This document shows positions 1 to 7,730 of a stretch of 47,208 nt of DNA, in pieces. Below the pieces are notes generated by a model. The model saw only the letters and a list, made by a program, of their open reading frames with translations, did not search any database and was not told where the DNA came from. Every line of letters begins with the position of its first letter. Within the stretch, counting starts at the first letter, position 1. Location of the stretch: assembly GCA_023423045.1 (NCBI GenBank), contig JAFAGA010000039.1, positions 1 to 47,208 on the forward strand. Reading direction: 5' to 3'. The DNA is from Bacillota bacterium. Lineage in GTDB: Bacteria > Bacillota > Clostridia > Lachnospirales > Lachnospiraceae. Position numbers and translations under genes: made by a program.

Positions 1-1060
1 CAAACTTCTTCAGAAGCTCCTTTTGTTCAGAGGTAAGATTCGTGGGAACCTGTACTACCAGAGTAACATAATGATCTCCGCGGACCGCCTTGTTCCTCAG
101 GCTGGGCACACCCTTTTCCCTGAGACGTATCTTGGTGTCAGTCTGTGTACCCGGTTTCACATTGTAGATCACATCTCCGTCCACCGTGCTGATTCTTACA
201 TCACCGCCCAGAACTGCCGTTGCATAGGAAATCGGCGCGGTAGAGAAGATGTCGTAATCCTGTCTCTGGAAGATGGGATGCCTGCTTACATCCACCTCTA
301 CCAGCAGATCTCCTCTGGGGCCTCCATTGGTACCCGGCTCACCCTTTCCGCGGATTCTGACACTCTGTCCGCCGTCTATTCCGGCAGGAATACTCACTTT
401 AATCTTCTTCTTGCTGCTGATATAGCCGCTTCCATAGCAATCGGCGCATTTATCCTTAATGATCTTGCCGGAACCTTTACAATCCGGGCAGGTCTGAACA
501 TTACGCACCATGCCGAACAGAGACTGCTGCGTATATACAACCTGGCCTTTTCCTCCGCATTTTGGGCAAGTATCCGCACTGGTTCCAGGCTTTGCGCCGG
601 TGCCGTGACAGGTATGGCACTCATCCTTCAGCGTCAGATCCAGCTCCTTCTCTGTTCCAAATACCGCTTCTTCAAAGGTGATTCTGACAGAAGTACGAAG
701 ATTGGCTCCCTGCATCGGACCGTTGTTGGCGCGGCGGGTACGGGAACCAAAAAGATCCCCGAAGATATCTCCAAAAATATCTCCCATATCCATAGAACTA
801 AAATCAAATCCGCCTGCTCCTCCTGCACCGCCGTCAAAGGCTGCGTGTCCGAATTGGTCATATTGCCTGCGCTTGTCAGCATCACTTAAAACAGCATAGG
901 CTTCCGAAGCTTCCTTAAACTTTGCTTCCGCTGCCTTGTCCCCGGGATTGGTATCCGGATGATATTTTTTCGCCAGTTGTCTATATGCTTTTTTGAGCTC
1001 ATCATCTGTCGCCGTTCTGCTGACACCCAGGACCTCATAATAATCACGTTTATCTGCCAT
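1..1060 (-). CDS. dnaJ: Chaperone protein DnaJ (3' end beyond the window)
   Basis: Hsp40 co-chaperone that delivers unfolded clients to DnaK and stimulates its ATPase. The frame opens with ATG at 1060 (MADKRDYYEVLG) and stays open to the left edge, giving about 353 residues, so only the last few tens of residues are missing. In order I see the J domain with the HPD motif (KKYHPDTNPG), a Gly/Phe-rich linker (GGAGGAGGFDF), four CxxCxGxG zinc-binding repeats (CHTCHGTG, CPKCGGKG, CPDCKGSG, CADCYGSG) and the start of the C-terminal beta-sandwich. It is the last visible gene of the hrcA-grpE-dnaK-dnaJ heat-shock operon. The 182-bp gap after dnaK holds several hairpins. Confidence 0.97.
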   Translation of the reverse strand, partial: MADKRDYYEVLGVSRTATDDELKKAYRQLAKKYHPDTNPGDKAAEAKFKEASEAYAVLSDADKRRQYDQFGHAAFDGGAGGAGGFDFSSMDMGDIFGDIFGDLFGSRTRRANNGPMQGANLRTSVRITFEEAVFGTEKELDLTLKDECHTCHGTGAKPGTSADTCPKCGGKGQVVYTQQSLFGMVRNVQTCPDCKGSGKIIKDKCADCYGSGYISSKKKIKVSIPAGIDGGQSVRIRGKGEPGTNGGPRGDLLVEVDVSRHPIFQRQDYDIFSTAPISYATAVLGGDVRISTVDGDVIYNVKPGTQTDTKIRLREKGVPSLRNKAVRGDHYVTLVVQVPTNLTSEQKELLKKF

Positions 1061-1080
1061 TTTCCTCTTCACCTTTCCTA

Positions 1081-1205
1081 GTGCTGTCTTGCGCAAGGCA
1101 GCACTTGCTATGTCTTATCCTCCCATGTTACAATCGCAAAGAGGCAGTCAGTTCTGACCGCCTGTTGCTGGGGAGGAATGAGATCAACCATGATCTCACT
1201 CCTCC
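1081..1205 (-). other. Hairpin cluster in the dnaK-dnaJ intergenic region
   Basis: Two strong inverted repeats lie between dnaK and dnaJ. The first is GTGCTG-t-CTTGCGCAAG-g-CAGCAC at 1081-1104. The second has 15-bp arms with one mismatch and a 4-nt loop (1172-1186 / 1191-1205), starting about 37 nt after the dnaK stop. Neither is followed by a T-run in the direction of transcription, so they look more like mRNA processing or stability elements than terminators. They may uncouple dnaK and dnaJ mRNA levels, which is inference. Confidence 0.6.
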
Positions 1206-1242
1206 TCAAGGTTATAATTGAGGCTCAAATTCTATCCGAACC

Positions 1243-3111
1243 TTATACTTCACGGTAATCGCCGTCAACAACGTCATCGCTGCTGCTCTGTCCGCCGCTG
1301 AAATCAGCACCTGCCATATCAGGACCAGGGCCGCCGGCACCTGCCGCACCGCTCTGCTCATAAAGCTTTGCAAATAACGCCTGGGCATCTTCCATTAATT
1401 TGTCCTTAGCTGCCTTAATATCAGCGACCTCACCCTCGCTCATCACTTCGGGATTGGATTTCTCGATTAACTCCTTCAGCCTGGTCAGATCAGCCTCGAC
1501 GGTTTCCTTCGCAGCGGCATCAATCTTGTCACCGACTTCGCTAAGCGCCTTCTCAGTCTGGAATACCATGGAGTCGGCATCGTTTCTTACATCCACCGCT
1601 TCCTTGCGTACCTTATCCTGAGCTTCGTATTCCGCTGCTTCTCTCACTGCTTTATCAATATCGGTATCGGACAGATTGGAGCTTGCGGTAATGGTGATAT
1701 GCTGCTCTCTTCCGGTTCCCAGATCCTTCGCGGATACATTTACAATACCGTTGGCATCGATATCGAAAGTTACCTCAATCTGAGGAACGCCTCTTCTTGC
1801 CGGAGGAATTCCATCCAGACGGAATTGTCCGAGGCTCTTATTATCCTTGGCAAACTGTCTCTCACCCTGTACTACGTTAATATCAACCGCAGTCTGATTG
1901 TCTGCAGCCGTAGAGAAGATCTGGCTCTTCTTGGTGGGGATTGTTGTATTTCTTTCAATCAATCTGGTTGCCACGCCGCCCAGGGTCTCAATGGAAAGAG
2001 ACAGGGGGGTTACGTCAAGAAGAAGAATATCTCCTGCACCGGCATCGCCTGCCAGCTTACCGCCCTGAATGGAAGCACCGATAGCCACACATTCGTCCGG
2101 ATTCAATGTCTTGGAAGGCTCCTGGCCGGTTAACTGTCTAACCTTATCCTGAACGGAAAGCATTCTTGTGGAACCTCCAACCAATAATACCTTCTTAATA
2201 TCGGAAGGAGTCAGTCCTGCATCACGAAGGGCATTCTGAACCGGAACAATGGTTCTTTCCACCAGATCATGAGTCAGCTCATCAAATTTGGCACGGGTTA
2301 AGTTCATATCAAAATGCTTCGGTCCTTCTGCGGTTGCAGTAATGAAAGGAAGATTAATGTTGGTGGTGGTTGCAGAGGATAATTCCTTCTTCGCCTTCTC
2401 AGCAGCTTCTCTTAATCTCTGAAGAGCCATCTTATCCATAGATAAATCAACACCGTCGGATTTTTTGAACTCGTCAATCATATATCTGGTAACTCTCTCG
2501 TCAAAATCATCGCCGCCGAGTCTGTTATCGCCGGAGGTTGCAAGAACCTCGATTACACCGTCACCGATATCGATGATGGATACGTCAAAGGTACCGCCGC
2601 CCAGGTCATATACCATGATCTTCTGCTCATGCTCATTGTCGAGACCATAAGCCAGCGCAGCCGCTGTGGGCTCATTGATGATTCTCTTAACATCAAGACC
2701 GGCAATCTTACCGGCATCCTTGGTTGCCTGTCTCTGAGCATCGTTGAAGTATGCAGGAACGGTAATAACCGCCTCAGTTACCTTCTCACCAAGATAAGCC
2801 TCAGCATCTGCCTTCAGCTTCTGAAGAAGCATCGCAGAAATCTCCTGGGGAGAAAACTTCTTGTCATCAATTTTTACACGGTAATCCGTACCCATATGTC
2901 TCTTGATAGAAGAGATTGTTTTATCTGAATTCGTTACTGCCTGACGCTTTGCAGGCTCACCAACGAGACGCTCTCCTGTCTTTGTAAATGCCACAACGCT
3001 GGGTGTGGTTCTTGCGCCTTCCGTATTTGCGATAACTACAGGCTTTCCGCCTTCCATAACGGCAACACATGAATTGGTTGTACCTAAGTCAATACCTATT
3101 ATTTTACCCAT
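1243..3111 (-). CDS. dnaK: Molecular chaperone DnaK (Hsp70)
   Basis: Cytosolic ATP-dependent Hsp70 chaperone working with GrpE and DnaJ. The 622 residues have the usual length. The N-terminal actin-like ATPase domain shows the phosphate loop GIDLGTTNSCVAV, the YDLGGGTFDVSI motif and the VGGSTRM motif. The substrate-binding domain follows (DVTPLSLSIETLGG), then the helical lid and a Gly-rich tail ending DGDYREV. An in-frame ATG six bases upstream (3117) exists, but the AGGAGG at 3120-3125 sits only 2 nt from it and 8 nt from the ATG at 3111, so 3111 is preferred. It lies between grpE and dnaJ and should be under HrcA/CIRCE control. Confidence 0.98.
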   Translation of the reverse strand: MGKIIGIDLGTTNSCVAVMEGGKPVVIANTEGARTTPSVVAFTKTGERLVGEPAKRQAVTNSDKTISSIKRHMGTDYRVKIDDKKFSPQEISAMLLQKLKADAEAYLGEKVTEAVITVPAYFNDAQRQATKDAGKIAGLDVKRIINEPTAAALAYGLDNEHEQKIMVYDLGGGTFDVSIIDIGDGVIEVLATSGDNRLGGDDFDERVTRYMIDEFKKSDGVDLSMDKMALQRLREAAEKAKKELSSATTTNINLPFITATAEGPKHFDMNLTRAKFDELTHDLVERTIVPVQNALRDAGLTPSDIKKVLLVGGSTRMLSVQDKVRQLTGQEPSKTLNPDECVAIGASIQGGKLAGDAGAGDILLLDVTPLSLSIETLGGVATRLIERNTTIPTKKSQIFSTAADNQTAVDINVVQGERQFAKDNKSLGQFRLDGIPPARRGVPQIEVTFDIDANGIVNVSAKDLGTGREQHITITASSNLSDTDIDKAVREAAEYEAQDKVRKEAVDVRNDADSMVFQTEKALSEVGDKIDAAAKETVEADLTRLKELIEKSNPEVMSEGEVADIKAAKDKLMEDAQALFAKLYEQSGAAGAGGPGPDMAGADFSGGQSSSDDVVDGDYREV

Positions 3112-3156
3112 GTTCATTTCCTCCTATATTATTAAATTATTACGATATAACCCTTT

Positions 3157-3207
3157 GTTAATTCATTGCCTTTGTTAATTTACTGCCTTCATTAATTCAC
3201 TACCTTC
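3157..3207. repeat. Three tandem 17-bp repeats at the grpE 3' end
   Basis: Three consecutive 17-bp units (3157-3173, 3174-3190, 3191-3207) differ at only a few positions. Read on the minus strand each resembles GAAGGNARTNAATTAAY. The copy at 3191-3207 contains the last codons and the TAA stop of grpE, so the grpE terminus appears to have been duplicated twice into the grpE-dnaK spacer. Confidence 0.75.
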
Positions 3208-3905
3208 ACCATGCTGTAACGAACTACCATGTCTTTGTACATATAACCCTTCTGGAACTCATCTGTTACGATGTTCTCACCCTGACTGTCATCCTCACCG
3301 TGCATTACCGCATTATGAAGATTCGGGTCAAATTCCTTTCCTACAGCATCAATGGGCTTTACTCCCATTTCCTCCAGTGCGGTCATCAGCTGGCGATAAA
3401 TCAACTCAATCCCCTGTGCAAACGCACCTTCCTTTTCCTTCTCTGTTATGGCACCTAAGCCACGTTCAAAATTATCTATGATTGGAAGCATCTTTTCGAT
3501 AAAGCTCTTGATACCCATATCATACATCATTGATTTTTCCTTCTCGGAACGCTTGCGGTAATTATCAAATTCCGCCATGTTCCTCATCAGGCGATCCGTA
3601 AGTTCCTCGATTTTCTCATCCTTGGCCGCCAGTTCCTTTGATTTGGAATTTTTGAAAAACCCTTTTCCCGGTTTGTCTGTTTTTTCGGGAGTCTCTGCGC
3701 AAGAGCCGGCTTCCTCTTCCGTCGCAATCTCCGCCTCCGTACAACCTGCTGCTTCCGTTGTATCTTCCACGAAGCTCTCCTCAGTTTCCATTTCAGGCAC
3801 ATCCTCTATCTGTTGATCCATTCTGTCTTTTGACGTTTCCTTCATTACTTTCTCCTTCTCCATGGCAGCTTTCATTATCTCTATTGCTTTGTCCATATCT
3901 TCCAA
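3192..3905 (-). CDS. grpE: Nucleotide exchange factor GrpE
   Basis: Promotes ADP release from DnaK. After a long acidic, low-complexity N-terminus come a predicted coiled coil (DEKIEELTDRLMRNMAEFDNYRKR) and the conserved C-terminal beta domain (KPIDAVGKEFDPNLHNAVMH, with VVRYSMVKV at the end). The start is uncertain: TTG at 3905 has an AGGTGG 10 nt upstream; ATG at 3896 has a poor site; ATG at 3845 has AAGGAG six bases upstream and would give 217 residues. All choices affect only the disordered N-terminus. It sits between hrcA and dnaK in the same transcription unit. The identification is secure; the start is not. Confidence 0.95.
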   Translation of the reverse strand: MEDMDKAIEIMKAAMEKEKVMKETSKDRMDQQIEDVPEMETEESFVEDTTEAAGCTEAEIATEEEAGSCAETPEKTDKPGKGFFKNSKSKELAAKDEKIEELTDRLMRNMAEFDNYRKRSEKEKSMMYDMGIKSFIEKMLPIIDNFERGLGAITEKEKEGAFAQGIELIYRQLMTALEEMGVKPIDAVGKEFDPNLHNAVMHGEDDSQGENIVTDEFQKGYMYKDMVVRYSMVKVVN

Positions 3906-3937
3906 GGGATGAATACCACCTTTCCATACTTTTTAGC

Positions 3938-4969
3938 TTATGTTTTTTTCTTGAATATATCATCCAACTGCACCATCAGGGACTGCAATGTGCTTACCAC
4001 TTTTTGATAATCCATTCTCTTGGGCCCGATGATCCCCACCTTACCGTATACGCCCTCTTCAATCTCGTAGGTTGCAGTAACCACCGAACATTCCTTCATG
4101 GTCTCCACCGGTGTCTCGTCGCCGATATAAACCTGAATTCCCCGGTTATCTTCATCTTCAATTTTATCCTGGATCAACTCGGTTAGGGCTTTTTTCTCTT
4201 CCAGCGTATAGAGAATTTCACTTGCTTTTTCCTTATCGCTTAATTCCGGATACCTTAGAATATTGGTGGTGCCTGAGGTATAGATCTCAAGGTCCTCCTC
4301 CTCACTCACCGCCTGCATGATCGCATCCAGTATATCGTTCACCAGATTTCGGTAATCACCTGCCTGCTCCTTCATCTGTGAAATTACCGGCAGATTAATC
4401 TCTCCCAAATCCAAGCCCTGCAAAAATGTATTGATTATGATATTGAGCTTAAGAAGTGTTTCCTTATTTAAGGATGTTGTTACTTGGATAATTTTATTCT
4501 TAACTATATTCCGTTCGAATACAATTACAGCTAAAAGCTGATCCTCATCCATCTCCGTCAACTGTATAAATTTTACCTTTTTCTTATACTGCGGAGCGGA
4601 AACCATGGTAGTATAATGAGTGTTTACAGCAAGGAGCTTTGCTACCTGCTGCAGCAGACTTTCCAGGCGGTCTGCCTTCTGTATCAGCAGCTCTCTCATA
4701 TCCTCGACCTCATGAACCTTATCCTCCAGCAGGGTATCCACATATAATCGATATCCCTTATCCGAGGGAATACGGCCTGCGGAGGTATGGGGCTGGATAA
4801 TATAGCCCATCTCCTCCAAGTCCGACATTTCATTACGGATGGTAGCGGAGCTTAAATTGAGATCCGTATATTTGGATATGGTTCTGGAACCTACCGGTTC
4901 CCCAGTCTCAAGATAATTGCGGATGACAGCCTGCAATATTTTTAATTTTCTTTCATCTAATTGCTGCAT
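3938..4969 (-). CDS. hrcA: Heat-inducible transcription repressor HrcA
   Basis: Repressor that binds CIRCE and whose activity depends on GroEL in characterised Firmicutes. The 343-residue protein begins MQQLDERKLKILQAVI, a typical HrcA start, with a winged helix (GSRTISKYTDLNLSSATIRN, then the wing DLEEMGYI) and the later GAF-like region. The frame stays open further upstream to 5095, but that extension would cross the CIRCE operator and promoter. The ATG at 4969 has a GAGGTGG just upstream, so 4969 is chosen. It is the first gene of the operon and so should autoregulate. Confidence 0.97.
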   Translation of the reverse strand: MQQLDERKLKILQAVIRNYLETGEPVGSRTISKYTDLNLSSATIRNEMSDLEEMGYIIQPHTSAGRIPSDKGYRLYVDTLLEDKVHEVEDMRELLIQKADRLESLLQQVAKLLAVNTHYTTMVSAPQYKKKVKFIQLTEMDEDQLLAVIVFERNIVKNKIIQVTTSLNKETLLKLNIIINTFLQGLDLGEINLPVISQMKEQAGDYRNLVNDILDAIMQAVSEEEDLEIYTSGTTNILRYPELSDKEKASEILYTLEEKKALTELIQDKIEDEDNRGIQVYIGDETPVETMKECSVVTATYEIEEGVYGKVGIIGPKRMDYQKVVSTLQSLMVQLDDIFKKKT

Positions 4970-5028
4970 GACCCACCTCGATCCATCGTAAATTCCGAAT
5001 AACCGTTTCTCAATCCATTTTTTCCTTG

Positions 5029-5055
5029 TTAGCACTCGACTCAATAGAGTGCTAA
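5029..5055 (-). promoter_or_regulatory. CIRCE operator (HrcA binding site)
   Basis: A perfect TTAGCACTC-N9-GAGTGCTAA inverted repeat, identical to the CIRCE consensus, lies 59 bp upstream of the hrcA start and just downstream of the -10 box. This is the classic position for HrcA repression of hrcA-grpE-dnaK-dnaJ. Confidence 0.98.
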
Positions 5056-5066
5056 CATCTATAAAT

Positions 5067-5095
5067 AAAATAGCACTATCATTTTCGTTTGTCAA
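5067..5095 (-). promoter_or_regulatory. Sigma-A promoter of the hrcA operon
   Basis: On the minus strand a TTGACA -35 box (5090-5095), a 17-nt spacer and TATTTT -10 (5067-5072) precede the CIRCE element. Initiation would fall near the first CIRCE arm, so HrcA binding would block the polymerase. Confidence 0.85.
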
Positions 5096-5283
5096 GGCAA
5101 TTTTAGAAATAAATTAAATTAAAGATATTTTCCTCACTGCTGCTACGGGGGCGCATTGATTGACGCTTGGACCCTTTTGTGATATATTTGAAAGAAAAAA
5201 TCCCGGAGGTTTCTTATGCTTCTTACCATTGCCAAGGCTCCATGCAAAGTCTGATTACGGGCGAAGATTGCGTGGAGCGATAG

Positions 5284-5619
5284 CTTAACTTTACTAACCT
5301 GACTGCAATTATGCGCACCAATGTTCCGATTGAAATGCAGGGCCGTGTTTTTTCGGCAAGAGATACGATCCAATTCAGTACAATTCCGGTTGGGCTGTTT
5401 CTTGGGGGAATACTGGCGGATTATGTTTTTGAGCCATTAATGAGGAACAAATCACCGCTGCAGCAAATGCTCTCCCCGTTTTTTGGCACAGGTAAGGGTG
5501 CCGGTATTGCAATTATGTTCTTTATTGTCGGTATGATTGGGTTTGTGACAAGCTTTATGTGTCTTAAAAATCCGCTCTATAGGGAGTTGGATGATAAACA
5601 ATCAGGGGTTGTTGAATAA
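5284..5619 (+). pseudogene. C-terminal remnant of an MFS exporter (macrolide-efflux-like)
   Basis: The frame, open from 5284 after a TAG at 5281-5283, encodes about 111 residues (LNFTNLTAI, then MRTNVPIEMQGRVFSARD). It contains two membrane segments and a charged tail, matching the last third of Mef-type 12-TM major facilitator exporters as I remember them. No ribosome binding site precedes the first ATG (5311), and the other 8-9 helices are absent from the 190 bp upstream, so this is a truncated stub unlikely to be functional. It sits alone between hrcA and the peptidase E gene, on the opposite strand to both. Confidence 0.8.
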
Positions 5620-5641
5620 AAACATTTTGTGGTTCAACTGC

Positions 5642-5692
5642 AAGCAAGCAGTAGTCGGAATTATGAATAATACTCCAGCTACTGCTTTGCTT
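5642..5692. terminator. Hairpin after the MFS remnant
   Basis: AAGCAAGCAGTAG (5642-5654) pairs with CTACTGCTTTGCTT (5679-5692) with one bulged base across a 24-nt loop. There is no clean T-run. It could be a leftover terminator of the lost exporter gene. Confidence 0.4.
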
Positions 5693-5745
5693 ATGATATC
5701 TGCTAAGAATTGATCATACCCTGTCACGAAAAACAATGTACTTGA

Positions 5746-6300
5746 TTATTCAAAAACATAACACTTTTCATCCTCAATAATAACCGCCTGATTGTTTGTT
5801 AAGTTGATATGGAAGCAGTTCTTACTATCTATGCTGCCCGGTGCACTGCCCTCCTCGCAGTGTACGCTTAATTTACATGGCAAGAATCCCAGATTATCTT
5901 CTAATTCATTTGCGCACACGCAGCTTCCTGCACTTACTCCGATATAGATACCTCCTTGGTTAATAAAAGACTTTAGTAAGGGGACAAAATCCGCTTCATA
6001 CATTTTGTCAAGGAGATATCTGGTATTACCACCGCAAACGTATACTGCATCAAAGGAATATAGCTCTTTTAGGCTCATTTCACAGTCAAGATCATAGGTC
6101 GTTATGTTCCTGGGCAAAATTCCTGCATTCAGTAAATCATTCATACACTTCGGCAGTATGGCCTTTGCCTCTTCATCAATAGCTGCCGTAGGTATCCATA
6201 ATGCCTTTATTTCGCCTGGCGGCTTATGAGCCATATCAAGAAACTTCTGCTCAATGGATTTATTTTCAAAACCAGCCGATGTTAGAATTATTCTTTTCAC
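5746..6300 (-). CDS. Peptidase E-like protein (family S51)
   Basis: 184-residue cytosolic protein of the S51 dipeptidase / type 1 glutamine amidotransferase-like fold. The N-terminal strand is VKRIILTSAGFEN, then YVCGGNTRYLL and the nucleophile elbow GGIYIGVSAGSCV, whose Ser is the expected catalytic residue. Characterised relatives cleave Asp-X dipeptides; the substrate here is unknown. The frame extends upstream into hemW, but GTG at 6300 is preceded by AGGAGG with 6-nt spacing inside the last codons of hemW, and the hemW stop is at 6302-6304. The gene is therefore tightly coupled to hemW and starts with GTG. Confidence 0.85.
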   Translation of the reverse strand: MKRIILTSAGFENKSIEQKFLDMAHKPPGEIKALWIPTAAIDEEAKAILPKCMNDLLNAGILPRNITTYDLDCEMSLKELYSFDAVYVCGGNTRYLLDKMYEADFVPLLKSFINQGGIYIGVSAGSCVCANELEDNLGFLPCKLSVHCEEGSAPGSIDSKNCFHINLTNNQAVIIEDEKCYVFE

Positions 6301-6301
6301 A

Positions 6302-7627
6302 CTATTCCTCCTCTTCATCAAACAGGAACTCGGACAAAACCGAGTTGCTGAGATCAACTCCCAGGTCAGTTAATCGAAGCCGGTCTTCCTGAATTTCGAT
6401 CAGCCCTTTTTCCCCCAGCCGCTTCAAAATTTCGCCGTAAACCCGAAAGATCTCCGTCCCAAAGCATCGTTCAAACTCTGGTATCCGGATACCGTCACAT
6501 TTTCGAAGGCCCACAAACAGGAACTCTTCCATCTGGTCCTCCCGGGTAAGGGTGGTGCTTTCTTCCCTGATACCAACCAGATCCCGGCTCAGCACTTCCC
6601 CCTGCCGCATAACGGAGCTGGATTCTTCCGTTTCGAGGCTGCCCATACCGAATTCTTTACAGAGGGACAGATATTCGGTAAGGTTCTTCCTATTTGTAAA
6701 GCGTTCATTTTTCACCAGGGATGCTGACCCCAAGCCGAGCCCCAGGTACTGCGTGCGTTCCCAATAGGAATTATTATGCCTGCACTCATATCCCCTCTTA
6801 GCGTAATTGGATATTTCATACCTGTGATAGCCGTACTCCTCCAGAACCTGTCTGGTTCGATAATACATCCGGCGGTCCGTATCTTCATCCGGAAGCTCCT
6901 GCCCATGCCCCGGCTCTTGCTGTGCTCCCTGTCCGTAGAGTTCATAGAACTTGGTTCCTTCTTCAATGATCAGGCTATACGCCGAAATATGCTCCGGTTC
7001 CAGCTCTGCAACCCTGCGCAGTGTCCTCTCCCAGGATTCTTTCGTCTGGCCAGGCAGTGCGGACATCAGATCCACATTGATATTATGGAAGCCAAGGGAT
7101 CGGGCCAAATGGTAATTCTCAAGAAATTCCTCAAAGGAATGTATTCTTCCCAAATTCGCAAGCTCCCGGTTGTCTGTTGACTGAAGCCCAAAGCTGATCC
7201 GGTTCAGCCCTGCCTCCCGGTAACAAAGCAGCTTCTCCCTGGTTACCGTTCCAGGATTCACTTCAATGGTCGCTTCCCAATGATCCGGACTAAGATAAAA
7301 TACCTCCTTTATCTTGTCCATAATTCTCTTTATCTCTTTTCCTTCGATGCAGGAGGGGGTTCCGCCGCCCAGGAAAAGTGTCGGTACGCGATAATTGGAA
7401 GTCCTTCCCCGATAACTTTCAATTTCAATCAGAAGTGCTTCCACATATTCCCTCCGGGTCCGCTCCGAAGCCGGTGCAGATAAAAAATCGCAATAATCAC
7501 ATTTTCTGACACAGAAAGGGATATGAATATACAGCCCCAAATCCTCCCGCCGGCTGTTCTTTACAGGCTTTGTTCGCCAGTCTTCCTGTTTTTGATCTGC
7601 TCGGCATTTCCTCTCTTTTATATCCAT
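6302..7627 (-). CDS. hemW: Radical SAM heme chaperone HemW
   Basis: 441-residue HemN-like protein. The radical SAM cluster motif CxxxCxxC is visible as FCVRKCDYCDF (about residue 40), followed by GGGTPS, EVNPGTVT, GLNRISFGLQS and NVDLMSALPGQT, all typical of HemW rather than coproporphyrinogen dehydrogenase. HemW binds heme and inserts it into target proteins. The N-terminus carries about 30 polar residues before LGLYIHIPFC, longer than usual. ATG at 7627 has AGGAGG just upstream, while ATG at 7648 has none, so 7627 is chosen. It lies 103 bp downstream of lepA, an arrangement common in Firmicutes. Confidence 0.95.
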   Translation of the reverse strand: MDIKERKCRADQKQEDWRTKPVKNSRREDLGLYIHIPFCVRKCDYCDFLSAPASERTRREYVEALLIEIESYRGRTSNYRVPTLFLGGGTPSCIEGKEIKRIMDKIKEVFYLSPDHWEATIEVNPGTVTREKLLCYREAGLNRISFGLQSTDNRELANLGRIHSFEEFLENYHLARSLGFHNINVDLMSALPGQTKESWERTLRRVAELEPEHISAYSLIIEEGTKFYELYGQGAQQEPGHGQELPDEDTDRRMYYRTRQVLEEYGYHRYEISNYAKRGYECRHNNSYWERTQYLGLGLGSASLVKNERFTNRKNLTEYLSLCKEFGMGSLETEESSSVMRQGEVLSRDLVGIREESTTLTREDQMEEFLFVGLRKCDGIRIPEFERCFGTEIFRVYGEILKRLGEKGLIEIQEDRLRLTDLGVDLSNSVLSEFLFDEEEE

Positions 7628-7654
7628 AGCTCCTCCTCTCCTTTCCATAGAAAA

Positions 7655-7709
7655 AGCCGTTTAAACGCTTCCTGCATGCATTCATCCTGCAGGAATATCC
7701 AAACAGCTT
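7655..7709 (-). terminator. Hairpin between lepA and hemW
   Basis: On the minus strand, AAGCTGTTT and TTCCTGCA pair with TGCAGGAA and AAACGGCTT around an 11-nt loop, with a short internal loop, followed by TTTTTC. It follows the lepA stop by about 20 nt and could be a partial terminator that lowers hemW expression relative to lepA. Confidence 0.55.
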
Positions 7710-7730
7710 GTCCATTCTATACATCAATTG

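Noticed and set aside
23..889. A 288-codon plus-strand open frame opposite dnaJ
   Set aside because: It lies wholly antisense to dnaJ, has no ribosome binding site and encodes no recognisable protein; the dnaJ frame explains the sequence.
4970..5095. N-terminal extension of hrcA
   Set aside because: It would place the promoter and CIRCE operator inside the coding region; the ATG at 4969 has a ribosome binding site and gives a normal HrcA start.
5143..5373. A 76-codon minus-strand frame over the MFS remnant
   Set aside because: No family resemblance, and it overlaps the recognisable MFS frame on the other strand.
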